Positions 51,536-60,782 of a stretch of 64,000 nucleotides of DNA are shown piece after piece; the stretch's first letter is position 1, and each line of letters starts with the position of its first letter. Position numbers and translations under genes: made by a program. The notes below the pieces were generated by a model. That model was given only the letters and a program-made list of their open reading frames with translations. It did not search any database and was not told the origin of the DNA. Origin of the DNA: Dyadobacter sp. Leaf189 (GTDB lineage Bacteria > Bacteroidota > Bacteroidia > Cytophagales > Spirosomataceae); the NCBI RefSeq assembly GCF_001424405.1, contig NZ_LMPS01000001.1, forward strand, positions 1,609,999 to 1,673,998, given 5' to 3'.

Positions 51536-52879
51536 GTGGATTCTTTTTTAACTTTTATTAACCAACACCGGCTGGAATTAAATAGCAATCCATGTTTGCT
51601 TGCGGTGAGTGGGGGAGTGGATTCGGTTGTAATGCTGCATTTGTTTCAGAAAGCCGGATTTCCGGCCGGCGTTGCACACTGTAACTTCGGGTTAAGGGGA
51701 GAAGAGTCGGAAGGGGATGAGCAATTCGTAAAAACGCTTGCCGAAGAATATCATTTTCCATTTTACTCCAGACGTTTCAATACCAAATCTTTTGCCAGGG
51801 AAAAGAGTATCTCTACTCAAATGGCTGCGCGTAACTTGCGCTATGAATGGTTTGAAGAACTCAGAGCTGCCCACAATTATACATATATAGCCACCGCACA
51901 TCACGCCAACGACTCCCTTGAAACCACGCTTTTAAACCTTGTGCGCGGTACCGGATTATCCGGACTTCACGGCATTTCAGGTATCAATAACCACATTATC
52001 CGTCCATTGCTGTTTGCCACGAAGGAGCAAGTAGTAGCCTACGCACAAGAAAATGGGCTGCATTGGAGAGAAGATCTGTCTAATGAATCGGATGATTACA
52101 AACGCAACCTGCTCAGGCATAAGGTTGTTCCTGTTTTGCAGCAGCTTAATCCTTCACTGGAATCCACATTCATCCAATCCTCGGCAAAGCTTCAAAGCGC
52201 AAATCTCTTACTGAAAGCAATGCTAAACAAATGGGTGGAAGAGGTGGTGGTAGAGAAAGAAGGCCAGCTCCGGATTTCGAAGCAAAAGCTGATTTCAGAA
52301 AGCCAGCCAGCGTACCGGCTTTGGCACGTGCTGGATAAGTTCGGCTTTTCTTTTCAGCAATCAACACAGATCATAGCGACGTTATCCGGCATTTCCGGCA
52401 GGCAATTTCTCTCAGATACGCACGCATTGTTGATCGATAGGGAGTACCTGATAGTCCAAGAGAAAATCAACAACGAAGCAAATTTAAGTTTTTTAATAGA
52501 CACGCTGGAAGGCGAATTTGATTTTGGCAGCTTTTCTTTAAGCCTTTCGCACAGCCCAAAAAATTTTAGACTTCCGATGTCACACACTGCCAATTTCGCA
52601 TTCATAAATGCCGATACGCTCAAACTTCCTCTTACCATCAGGAGGTGGCAGCAAGGCGACGTTTTTCAACCTTTAGGAATGCAAGGCAAGAAAAAGAAGC
52701 TCAGTGACTTCTTCACAGACCTGAAAATGGATCTGTTTAAAAAGCAAAATATATTTATCCTGTTAAATGGAAATCAGGATGTAATCTGGATAATAGGCTT
52801 GCGATTAGACGAGCGTTACAAAATTGATGAGGATACTGTGAATGTTCTGCAGGTTAGGGTAGCTGAGGGAGATAAGTGA
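51536..52879 (+). CDS. tilS: tRNA(Ile)-lysidine synthase TilS
   Basis: 447 aa from GTG 51536 (the alternative TTG 51524 adds four residues). PP-loop motif PCLLAVSGGVDSVVMLHLF is followed by AHCNFGLRGEESEGDEQFV and ATAHHANDSLETTLLNLVRG. The N-terminal half is the ATP-dependent ligase; the C-terminal half is a TilS-specific substrate-binding domain (FINADTLKLPLTIRRWQQGD). It modifies the wobble C of tRNA-Ile(CAU) to lysidine, changing its decoding from AUG to AUA. Confidence 0.95.
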   Translation: MDSFLTFINQHRLELNSNPCLLAVSGGVDSVVMLHLFQKAGFPAGVAHCNFGLRGEESEGDEQFVKTLAEEYHFPFYSRRFNTKSFAREKSISTQMAARNLRYEWFEELRAAHNYTYIATAHHANDSLETTLLNLVRGTGLSGLHGISGINNHIIRPLLFATKEQVVAYAQENGLHWREDLSNESDDYKRNLLRHKVVPVLQQLNPSLESTFIQSSAKLQSANLLLKAMLNKWVEEVVVEKEGQLRISKQKLISESQPAYRLWHVLDKFGFSFQQSTQIIATLSGISGRQFLSDTHALLIDREYLIVQEKINNEANLSFLIDTLEGEFDFGSFSLSLSHSPKNFRLPMSHTANFAFINADTLKLPLTIRRWQQGDVFQPLGMQGKKKKLSDFFTDLKMDLFKKQNIFILLNGNQDVIWIIGLRLDERYKIDEDTVNVLQVRVAEGDK

Positions 52880-52994
52880 TGCTAATCTGGTAATCGTTTC
52901 AACAATCCACATCTTCTGCTTTACAGATTCCGTAAATAGGTAAATAGAAGTTATATTGACTTTGCTATTGTAGCCTATCAAGTTTGCCGGTACT

Positions 52995-55793
52995 ATGAGC
53001 TGCTCGTCGAAGCGTGTTTTGAGTTTCCTTCTGGGATTCTTTACTTGTCTTTTTGCCAATCTGCAAGCGGATCCCATTGTTTCGCATCAGTCCTTATTTA
53101 AAAAGGCAATGGCGGAGCAAACTGTGGGTCAGGTTGAATCTTATGGTCGCAAAGCTTGCGAAATAGCTATCAGGCAAAAGCATTTTCAGGATGCGGCCAG
53201 TTACTATCTTGAAATAGGAAAGGTACTTTATAACAGAGGTAATTATTTGCCGGGGATTGCCCAGGCATTGACCGGATTGAAGGTCATTGATCGGTTTAAA
53301 ATCAAGAATGATACACTGAAGTTTAAGCATTTCTCTTTACTGGCGGCATTTTACAGTCGGTTGCCCATGAACGATTCGGCGACTTACTGGTTTACGAAAT
53401 CCAATGACTGGCTGAAACAACAGCCAATTGTTTCGAAAACGATTCCTGCGGAAGTTTGTGGGCACTATCTCAACCAGGCGCTTTTTCATGGGTGGACCGG
53501 CGATTTTGGCCGATCGACAAAATACCTTCATGAAGCATTAGTGTTGTCGAAAGAAGCGAAAAGTGTTCGCTTGGAATCCATTGTTTACAATTATCTGGGA
53601 AACAGTTATTATAAAGCGGAGAATTTCATTCAGGCTGATCAATATTACAGAAAGGCGCTTGCGGGTTACAAGTCCGGTTCTCTGGACAATTGTTGGGGTG
53701 AAATTATCCTTGCTAATAACCTCCGGGCAACGGGAAATGCGTCCAGGGCGATCCTGCAAATACAACGTGCGCAAAGGCAATATGAACAGATTGTAAAAAA
53801 AGATCCATTACAGTATGATTTTGACTTCGAAATTCAATCAGCCAACTATCTAGCGCAATGTTTCCGGCTAAACCATGACCTCGATGCGGCAGAAAAGGCA
53901 TTTAAAACCTGCATTGACCTGCACAAGAAGTCGGGTCAAAAGCAGGGGGAATTCCTGGCATTCAGTTGGGTAGGACTGGCAAGGATCGCGCTGGACAGGC
54001 AACAGGCGGACGCTGCGCTGGATTATGCAAGAGAAGGAATAAATGCTGCCAGATACCCCGACGGAAGCAAGAAAACAGCTTTTCCTGCCATGGCGAGTGA
54101 AAAAGCCCATTATGAAGCATTGCTTGTTTCGGCAGAGGCGAAACGGGGTAAATGGGAAAAATCGCAGGATCTGGAAGCACTTGTTGCAACGGTGCTCGCT
54201 TACGACGAAAGCCTGAATGCAGCAGCCAGGCTTCGCCGAAATATGATCCCTGTAGAATCAAAGCAATTTCACATAGAAAAAGTCTCGAAAAGTACGGATA
54301 CAGCGGTGCGCCTATGTTATGAGCTATTTATAAAAACAAAATCAGAGCGCTGGAAACGCCTGCTTTTCGACCTCACAGAACGCAACCGCAGCATGGTCAT
54401 TTCCGATCTGCTACATGAAAAATATCGGGTGGTCAAAGAAGTGCCATCTGCGGTCATCACAGTCGAACGTTCGCTCAGGCACCGTACCTCCGATCTGAAA
54501 AAACAATTGGCTGCAAGCCAATCAAAAAGGCCGACGGACAGCTTGCTTGCTCTTATTAACAAAGTGGATGTGCAGTCCTTTAATTTCCTCGACAGCCTCG
54601 AAAGGGAGTTCAAGCCCTATTACGAACTTAAATATGATTTTAGGGAAATGAGCCTGGATAGTCTGACCGCCAGGCTGGATCGGGAGACCGCCTATCTTTC
54701 CTTCTTTCTCGACAAAACACATATTTACTGCATCCTGATCCATCATGGAGTTAGCGAAGTGAAGCGAGTGCTATTACCTGCCGGTTTTTCGCGGTTGGTG
54801 ATGCAGCTTCGGCAGGCGCTTGTGGCTGATCCTGTGATGTTTGCCTTTTCAGGCCAAAGCCAGTCGGCAGCACTTTACGATATGCTTGTCAGTCCATTCA
54901 TGAAATCAGTAAAGTCGACTACGCGACTGATTATCGCCCGGGACGGGATGTTGCATTATCTGCCTTTTGAAGTGCTTGCGCCGAAGAACAAAACGGACCA
55001 GTTTCTTGGAAGGCACTTTGCGATCAGTTACAGCTATTCAGCGAGGCTTACATTTGAAGGAGAAAGTCAGTTCAATGGCGCGCCGAAAGTCTTAAGTTAT
55101 GCGCCTTTCGCAGGTGATCGGACACCCGATTCATCCAAACTGATCAGTTCGCTTTCAGAAGTGAATGCGTGGAAGGGAAAGTTTTTTACGGATTCTTCGG
55201 CCACAAAACCGTCGCTTTACCGGAATGTCAGTGAGGCAGATGTGCTGTTGCTCGCTACACACGCGATGGCAGATGTTAAAGTGCCAGAAAACTCATTCAT
55301 TGCATTTCATCCGGATACGCCCGATAGCCTGCTTTACGCCACCGAGATCGTTAACATGCCGCTGGAAAAGCTACGGCTGGTTGTGCTGAGTGCGTGTGAG
55401 GGGCATGAAGGTTCTTTTAGCAAAGCAGAAGGATTGTTAAGCCTGGCTCGGGCATTTCGGATTGCAGGCTGTAAAACCATTTTGACCACTTCCTGGAAGG
55501 CTCAGAGCGAGAGCATTTCCGAGTTTTCTAAATTGTTCCACCAATTTTTGCGGGAGGGGCATCCGGCTGATATTGCGCTTTTGAAAACCCGGCAACGGTT
55601 CTTTGAAGACACCCGTTTGCTGAAATGGGCCCACCCATATTACTGGGCAAACTTTACATTGATTGGCAATGCAGCAGTAATCTATCCGCCCGAAACAAGC
55701 TATGATCCCTGGTTTTACGGAGCAGGTGCATTGCTGCTGGCGGCATTTTCAGTCCAGGCATTCAGGCGCTCAGGAGTTACCCGTCCATTGTGA
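52995..55793 (+). CDS. TPR-CHAT caspase-like peptidase
   Basis: 932 aa with a signal peptide (about 1-25). An N-terminal TPR array (about 30-480, units such as LGNSYYKAENFIQADQYYRK) leads to a long linker, then a CHAT caspase-like domain in the C-terminal third: His756 in LLLATHAMADVKVPEN, Cys801 in VVLSACEGHEGSFSKAEG, and ILTTSWKAQSES. A hydrophobic helix near the C-terminus (about 908-922) and a basic tail RRSGVTRP suggest membrane attachment. It ends 24 bp inside a convergent anti-sigma-like gene. Confidence 0.9.
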   Translation: MSCSSKRVLSFLLGFFTCLFANLQADPIVSHQSLFKKAMAEQTVGQVESYGRKACEIAIRQKHFQDAASYYLEIGKVLYNRGNYLPGIAQALTGLKVIDRFKIKNDTLKFKHFSLLAAFYSRLPMNDSATYWFTKSNDWLKQQPIVSKTIPAEVCGHYLNQALFHGWTGDFGRSTKYLHEALVLSKEAKSVRLESIVYNYLGNSYYKAENFIQADQYYRKALAGYKSGSLDNCWGEIILANNLRATGNASRAILQIQRAQRQYEQIVKKDPLQYDFDFEIQSANYLAQCFRLNHDLDAAEKAFKTCIDLHKKSGQKQGEFLAFSWVGLARIALDRQQADAALDYAREGINAARYPDGSKKTAFPAMASEKAHYEALLVSAEAKRGKWEKSQDLEALVATVLAYDESLNAAARLRRNMIPVESKQFHIEKVSKSTDTAVRLCYELFIKTKSERWKRLLFDLTERNRSMVISDLLHEKYRVVKEVPSAVITVERSLRHRTSDLKKQLAASQSKRPTDSLLALINKVDVQSFNFLDSLEREFKPYYELKYDFREMSLDSLTARLDRETAYLSFFLDKTHIYCILIHHGVSEVKRVLLPAGFSRLVMQLRQALVADPVMFAFSGQSQSAALYDMLVSPFMKSVKSTTRLIIARDGMLHYLPFEVLAPKNKTDQFLGRHFAISYSYSARLTFEGESQFNGAPKVLSYAPFAGDRTPDSSKLISSLSEVNAWKGKFFTDSSATKPSLYRNVSEADVLLLATHAMADVKVPENSFIAFHPDTPDSLLYATEIVNMPLEKLRLVVLSACEGHEGSFSKAEGLLSLARAFRIAGCKTILTTSWKAQSESISEFSKLFHQFLREGHPADIALLKTRQRFFEDTRLLKWAHPYYWANFTLIGNAAVIYPPETSYDPWFYGAGALLLAAFSVQAFRRSGVTRPL

Positions 55794-56474
55794 CCTTTTC
55801 AGGTGCCACCAGATCTTCCAGCGCTCGATCGCCGGCACGGAATATTCCCTGGAATTTTGAAGCTCCTCGTAGGTTTCGCTCGCTTTGCTGGTCTGCTCGT
55901 TTTTGAGATAACAGATCACCAGGTGCCATTGTGCTGCCTCTTTGAAATAAGGCCGGAGATTATTGTAAGTCAGCACCCTTTCAAATCGTTGCTGTGCCAA
56001 TTGTGATTGACCTTCCGCCAGGTAAGATTGTCCTTCGAAAAACAGGTCGAAAGCCTGCTTCTTGGCAAGCGAAAGATCATTCGTCGAGTCTGCTTTGAAC
56101 TTCGTCCGGAAATCGCGCAGGATACTCAGGTCGTTTTCCTGCTCGGGCAGCCTGAGCGGGGCATAGGCAAGGAAAAGAATGAAGGCTGCACAAGCTGCCG
56201 CGGCAAAGCTTCCCGACATAGCGATGATACGTGTGTTCTTTCTTTTCGACCGGCTTTCCTCCGTTAATTTCTGTAAAGTAGCCTTCGCATTCTTTTCAAA
56301 GCGGACTTCTTCCAGGAGCAGTATGCCGGCACGAAGACTTTGGGCTTCCCTGGCAAAATCTTCATCTTCTTTCATCTCTTTCTCAAAAAAAAGTTTCTCT
56401 TCATGGGATAGCATTCCGGTCCAGTATTTCTCGATCCATTCCCATTCTTCTAATTGTCCAACAGGGCGTTTCAT
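55770..56474 (-). CDS. Anti-sigma-like membrane protein with TPR region
   Basis: 234 aa. An N-terminal cytosolic part (EWEWIEKYWTGMLSHEEKLF) with a zinc-less anti-sigma-like pattern, one membrane segment (about 86-105), and an extracytoplasmic TPR-like half (LSLAKKQAFDLFFEGQSYLA). It overlaps the sigma factor gene by 4 bp on the same strand, so it is a likely partner controlling that factor. Confidence 0.75.
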   Translation of the reverse strand: MKRPVGQLEEWEWIEKYWTGMLSHEEKLFFEKEMKEDEDFAREAQSLRAGILLLEEVRFEKNAKATLQKLTEESRSKRKNTRIIAMSGSFAAAACAAFILFLAYAPLRLPEQENDLSILRDFRTKFKADSTNDLSLAKKQAFDLFFEGQSYLAEGQSQLAQQRFERVLTYNNLRPYFKEAAQWHLVICYLKNEQTSKASETYEELQNSREYSVPAIERWKIWWHLKRSQWTGNS

Positions 56475-57037
56475 AGGTGCGGATTAATAAAATTTCCCAA
56501 TTTCTGTAAACAATGATATTTCTGCGCTTTGGCCGACTTCGCATTTTTTAATCCGACCATCACAGCGATGTCCTCCATGGACCATCCATCCATAAATGCC
56601 CTGAGTAATTTCTGGCATTTCGGTTCCAGCATTCCCAGCAGCTTATCCACAAGTTCACGGTTCTCGTAATCTGTAAACTGTGAATCATCCGCTTCTCCCG
56701 CCCACGAAAAGCTGTCGAAATCTTCGGTATTGCGGGGCGTTATATTCCGCTTTTTTAGTTCACTGAGCCATTTACGCCAGGCCACGCTGTAAACATAGGT
56801 GCTGATTCTCGCCTCCTGCTGCTCGTATTTTCCGGCACGGACATTCTTAAAAAATGAATAAACCACATCGTTCAGAATTTCTTCCGCTTCCTCCCGTGAG
56901 CCACTGTTGGTAGTGACCAGCCGGAAAATCATCGGCTCGTAAGTTTTGTACAGATACCCGAGCACATCGTTGTGCATACGGATTTCTGTCGACAGCAGCA
57001 TTGAAATCAGTTCCTGGTCTGAGTAGCGTTTGGCCAT
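56471..57037 (-). CDS. ECF-type RNA polymerase sigma factor
   Basis: 188 aa. Sigma region 2 in LYKTYEPMIFRLVTTNSGSR, EEILNDVVYSFFKNVRAG and region 4 in LEPKCQKLLRAFMDGWSMED, IAVMVGLKNAKSAKAQKYHC. There is no region 3. The convergent CHAT gene and the anti-sigma-like gene downstream form a typical Bacteroidota set with TPR-CHAT proteins. Confidence 0.93.
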   Translation of the reverse strand: MAKRYSDQELISMLLSTEIRMHNDVLGYLYKTYEPMIFRLVTTNSGSREEAEEILNDVVYSFFKNVRAGKYEQQEARISTYVYSVAWRKWLSELKKRNITPRNTEDFDSFSWAGEADDSQFTDYENRELVDKLLGMLEPKCQKLLRAFMDGWSMEDIAVMVGLKNAKSAKAQKYHCLQKLGNFINPHL

Positions 57038-57202
57038 GTGAAAAGGGTCATTTTACCTGTTAATGCCCTGTTTTTCAAATAAGGTAAAAATTAATTCAAA
57101 AAAGATGTGAAAAAGTATCGCGCTATCCGATAAAGAGGGGAAGAGCGGACCAAGGCGCCAGTCCTGCTCAGTTTTTTTCCTCACTTTAATCCATCGAAAA
57201 AA

Positions 57203-57382
57203 ATGAAACTGACAGTGCTTTTGGCGCATGGTCGCTCCGTGGGAGTATGCCTTGCCGTAACAGGAATGCTTTGCCTTGCCTCCTGCGAAAAACAATCAAC
57301 CAACATTAAGCCGGTTATCGAGACCGCGCCGGATTCCACAGGGCCTCCTGTGAAGCCAAGCGGCCCGGGCGGCGGGGCATAG
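57203..57382 (+). CDS. Small lipoprotein
   Basis: 59 aa from ATG 57203. The lipobox is CLASC (Cys28), followed by about 30 residues rich in Pro, Gly and Ser (TGPPVKPSGPGGGA at the end). It is divergent from the ECF sigma gene with a 165-bp gap. Short and without homology; the lipobox is the main support. Confidence 0.5.
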   Translation: MKLTVLLAHGRSVGVCLAVTGMLCLASCEKQSTNIKPVIETAPDSTGPPVKPSGPGGGA

Positions 57383-57606
57383 CCGGAGTGATTTGGCTGT
57401 TACGACTCACGCTGTGGCAGCCAAATCAGCTTTGATTTCTCTTCAAACGTATATTATACAGCGTTAATTTAATTTAAAGTACAGACAAAAAAATATTTCA
57501 AATACACTTTACCTCGCCCGCTGCAATGTGCATTCAGTTATGAAGTGTCAAATCACATCCTCAACTCAAATCCTGAAAAAACACTAACCAAGCAACTCAA
57601 CTCATT

Positions 57607-58362
57607 ATGAAATCTTTTTCCATTTCTATTCTCATGCTGGCCCTTTGTGGAAGCGCATTCGCCCAAAGTATCAAGATTGCGCCGGTAATCGGGCCGGGTG
57701 TAACCGTTCCTATGTTGTCGACCGCGCTGAAAAATCTTTACACGGATGGTTTTCTGGAAGATTACCTGGATGATTATGATTTATCTTCAAAAGGGACTTT
57801 TCCTCCCTTTGCTGGATTTCAGGCCGGAGCGCTTGTTGATTATGGGATCAGCGAAAAGATCAGTTTGCAAAGCGGGCTAATGTTCAACGTAAAAGGACTC
57901 ACATACAAGTTGAAAGCCAATTTCACCGATTGGGAAGGCGATGTGCAATCTTTGAAAGCCAAAACCACCCATTCCATAACCTACCTTGAAATTCCGGTTT
58001 GGTTCAGCTTTCGCCTGGGAGACAGCGGCTTCAAAATAATTGCCGGCCCTGGCTTCAATTTTGCCGTTGGCGCAAAGGCTAAATCAAAATACAGTGGCGG
58101 AGGCGAATCAGGGTCCGAAACAGAAAAGCTTGATATCGGCACAGATCCTGATTTTGACAGTGTCAAGCCATTTGACCTGAATGTGAATTTTTCCGTTGCC
58201 AAAGAGATCCCATTGGGTGACCGGCCGCTGGAAATATCCCTTTTTGCACAACCGTCTGTGACAAAATGGATGCCGATGGCGAAAGAAGATTCCGATTATT
58301 TCGCAAGACATTTCACAGCCGGGATCCGCCTCGCTTATTTCTTCACGATCAAAGATTACTAA
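57607..58362 (+). CDS. Outer-membrane beta-barrel protein (PorT-like family)
   Basis: 251 aa with a signal peptide (about 1-20, ending AFAQ). Small barrel pattern GISEKISLQSGLMFNVKG, LEIPVWFSFRLGDSGFKIIA GPG and FTAGIRLAYFF, as in OMP_b-brl_2 proteins. Two acidic loops (about 38-48). It precedes the FtsZ-like operon on the same strand with a 194-bp gap holding a lipoprotein remnant. Confidence 0.8.
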   Translation: MKSFSISILMLALCGSAFAQSIKIAPVIGPGVTVPMLSTALKNLYTDGFLEDYLDDYDLSSKGTFPPFAGFQAGALVDYGISEKISLQSGLMFNVKGLTYKLKANFTDWEGDVQSLKAKTTHSITYLEIPVWFSFRLGDSGFKIIAGPGFNFAVGAKAKSKYSGGGESGSETEKLDIGTDPDFDSVKPFDLNVNFSVAKEIPLGDRPLEISLFAQPSVTKWMPMAKEDSDYFARHFTAGIRLAYFFTIKDY

Positions 58363-58404
58363 ACGTTTAATGCAGGCACATTCCATTGTAAACCAACCTT
58401 TATC

Positions 58405-58535
58405 ATGAAAAATACTTGCTCTTTTTCTTCATTATGTTCATCCTGGGAGGTTGTGACAACAACAATCTCCTAAAAAACAAGCCGGACATTTATGTGTATG
58501 CAAGTGTAAATGGTGAAGAGGTCGCTTTCGGGTGA
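58405..58535 (+). pseudogene. Frameshifted lipoprotein remnant
   Basis: ATG 58405 followed by five A residues leads out of frame after four codons. With one extra A the frame would read a lipoprotein signal (YLLFFFIMFILGGC) and mature start DNNNLLKNKPDIYVYASVNG before a stop at 58533. An internal ATG at 58434 could still give 33 aa. The phrase KPDIYVYASVNG resembles the mature start APDVYIAGWEQSNG of the repeat lipoprotein at 13352. Confidence 0.5.
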
Positions 58536-58556
58536 GATACAATTAAATTTTTACAG

Positions 58557-59000
58557 ATGAAAACCGCATTCCTATTCATAGCCTTTATCCTGGCCGTCCA
58601 GAACCTTTATGGGCAAAAAGCCGAGGTGTTGCGCAACGATGATGTCGTTGCCATGCACCAGGCCAAAGTTTCGGCTAACCTGATCAAACAGAAAATAAAC
58701 ATGAGCGAGCGCCGGTTTGATATGTCGGTACCCGGATTGCTGGCGCTGAAAAGCGTGAAGCTGCCCGAGCCCATCATAGAGGTCATGCTAACATCAACGA
58801 CGCCCATCGACCTGATGCAAAACGAACATGTTATTCAGCTGCATAATGCCGGATTTTCAAAACGCCTGATCATTCAGAAAATTCAGGCGGGGCCAAGCCG
58901 GTTCAATGTCACGACGGACGGACTGATCCAGCTACGGATCGCGAAAGTCCCCGAAGCAATCACAAAGGTCATGATCAATGGAAATTCAAAGTCGAAATAA
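58557..59000 (+). CDS. Secreted protein with a duplicated 50-residue repeat
   Basis: 147 aa with a signal peptide (about 1-19, ending NLYGQ). Two repeats: LRNDDVVAMHQAKVSANLIK with FDMSVPGLLALKSVKLPEPI, then MQNEHVIQLHNAGFSKRLII with FNVTTDGLIQLRIAKVPEAI. The second ends near residue 140. This repeat occurs in many Bacteroidota secreted proteins of unknown role. Its stop overlaps the start of the vWA gene (TAATG), so it is translationally coupled to the operon. Confidence 0.75.
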   Translation: MKTAFLFIAFILAVQNLYGQKAEVLRNDDVVAMHQAKVSANLIKQKINMSERRFDMSVPGLLALKSVKLPEPIIEVMLTSTTPIDLMQNEHVIQLHNAGFSKRLIIQKIQAGPSRFNVTTDGLIQLRIAKVPEAITKVMINGNSKSK

Positions 59001-60286
59001 TGATGAATAATTATTACACATCGCTCTTGGCGGTTGCATTGCTGGTCGGGCTGTCGGGAGGCTGCACGCAAACAACTAAAAAGGAGGCAGACAGGTCCGA
59101 ATGGAATTTTGACAAATCGGAAATCACAGGCAGCCGGCCAACCGGCGCGGATAAGCTCAATGTAGATGTTTACCTGGATGTGACCGGATCAATGGAGGGA
59201 TTCTCAGTTCCCGGGCAAAGCGATTTCGGGCGTTTTGTAGACGATATCGAATCTACCTGTCAGAATACCTGGAAAAAAACGGACATTAAGTATTTCAAAT
59301 ACGGTAGTCGTGTTGACAGCATTTCAAGGAGCGAATTCATTTCGGCGAAGAATGATAAAACCATTTTTACCGATCAAACCCTGAACAATAAAACAGACTT
59401 CGCCAACACGATCAAGAACACGGACCCGAAGCGCGTAAGCGTTCTGATCACGGACCTGTTTTACAACAACAACGACATTAACTCGGTTGTCGGGACAATC
59501 AAGGAACAATGCATTCAGAAAGGGATCGAGATCGGGGTAGTGGGCGTAGTCAGCAATTTCAATGGCTCCGTCGGTGACCTGGGACAGGGTATCAGCCGGT
59601 TGAATGTCAATGCACCACGTCCGCTTTTCGCATTGATTTTTGGGGACAAAACCAACATTAACCTGCTTTTCAAAAGTTTGCAAAACAAGCCTTATGTCAG
59701 CGGAAACCGGTTTTTGATCCTGACCCATCACCCAGCCGAGCGTTTTGATGTAGCCTTGGAAAAAGACAGAAAAAGCAAGTCGATCAATAGGAGCAGTCTT
59801 CCCAACAAGCAGCTCGAACAATATGGGACTGTATTCGCTTTCACGATGAGAGAACGCGAAAAGGAGGCGCTGCTCCACCTGGATGCGACCGTCCAAACGG
59901 ATCAGTTCATGCCCGGTTTTGCCGAAAAAAATATCAAAGCGCAGGTTTTTAAACGCAAAGTTTCCGCCAGCGATTCGGTGGCAGCAGACACGGAGATCAA
60001 GCTTGAAAACCTGAAAATTTCCGGTGGAAAAATTTCTTCTGACATCAGGCTCACCAATTTAGATCCCGCAGGCGAATATTCTTACGCAGTGTACCTCACG
60101 CTGGATAACACGGTGCCACTGGTGATCCCGAAGTGGATTCAGGATATCAGCACCGATTCCATTGATGGCGTGCAGGCGGGTAAAACTCTGAACCTGGTGA
60201 AGCTCGTCACCGATATTGCCACCAGCCACACCACGGCAAAGCAGCCGAAAATCGCCAAGTTTTACATCTATCTCGAAAAAAAATAA
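59000..60286 (+). CDS. vWA-like lipoprotein of the FtsZ-like operon
   Basis: 428 aa. The lipobox is LSGGC (Cys22, or Cys21 from the ATG at 59003). A von Willebrand factor A-like domain has the metal-site pattern VDVYLDVTGSMEGF (Asp60, Thr62, Ser64, Met65), then RVSVLITDLFYNNNDIN and GIEIGVVGVVSNF. The C-terminal 130 residues look like a beta-sandwich. vWA domains mediate metal-dependent protein contacts. The neighbours are a membrane protein and a tubulin-like GTPase. Confidence 0.82.
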   Translation: MMNNYYTSLLAVALLVGLSGGCTQTTKKEADRSEWNFDKSEITGSRPTGADKLNVDVYLDVTGSMEGFSVPGQSDFGRFVDDIESTCQNTWKKTDIKYFKYGSRVDSISRSEFISAKNDKTIFTDQTLNNKTDFANTIKNTDPKRVSVLITDLFYNNNDINSVVGTIKEQCIQKGIEIGVVGVVSNFNGSVGDLGQGISRLNVNAPRPLFALIFGDKTNINLLFKSLQNKPYVSGNRFLILTHHPAERFDVALEKDRKSKSINRSSLPNKQLEQYGTVFAFTMREREKEALLHLDATVQTDQFMPGFAEKNIKAQVFKRKVSASDSVAADTEIKLENLKISGGKISSDIRLTNLDPAGEYSYAVYLTLDNTVPLVIPKWIQDISTDSIDGVQAGKTLNLVKLVTDIATSHTTAKQPKIAKFYIYLEKK

Positions 60287-60307
60287 ACCTTCAAAACCGC
60301 AACCAAA

Positions 60308-60766
60308 ATGAACAAGAGTCCGATTAATTATTTGCTGACAGCCGTAACCGGCGCATTGCTATGGGTGATTTTTTCCATTTTTCTCGCCAGTTATTTTACC
60401 GAAAACCCGAGCCTGGCTGAAAAATATCCAGAAGAACTGGCCGCCGAGCTGCGGCTGGTTTTCGGCGCAGGTACTCTGCTGAGTATCATTTTCGCAGCCT
60501 ATTGGTATTATTACGGAAGCCAGGAGAAAGTCGCGGGTGAGCTCTCGGCTGCAAAAACCAAATGGCGCACGATGTTTTTCGCGCAGGTGCTCATTGCTGT
60601 GGCGCTCGCATTCGCGATCGTGATCCGCAACCGGAACGAAGGGATCGAATCGCAATGGTTCGTGATTTACTTCCTGGTGCTTTCGGTGCTGACATTTACA
60701 TTGTTCTGGCTCACTACATTTCTCTTTTCTCCCCGGACTGTCAAGTTCGTCCCATTCGGTAAATAG
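60308..60766 (+). CDS. Four-helix membrane protein of the FtsZ-like operon
   Basis: 152 aa with four hydrophobic segments at about 8-28, 47-67, 88-108 and 117-138. The loop between the first two carries FTENPSLAEKYPEELAAEL, and that between the second and third SQEKVAGELSAAKTKWRT. No homology recognised. Spacing to the vWA gene is 21 bp and to the tubulin-like gene 16 bp, so it is part of the same transcript. Confidence 0.75.
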   Translation: MNKSPINYLLTAVTGALLWVIFSIFLASYFTENPSLAEKYPEELAAELRLVFGAGTLLSIIFAAYWYYYGSQEKVAGELSAAKTKWRTMFFAQVLIAVALAFAIVIRNRNEGIESQWFVIYFLVLSVLTFTLFWLTTFLFSPRTVKFVPFGK

Positions 60767-60782
60767 CTAAACTCCCGCCACC

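Noticed and set aside
57053..57295. 80-codon minus-strand frame overlapping the small lipoprotein
   Set aside because: Overlaps a plus-strand frame with a clear lipobox and has no features of its own.
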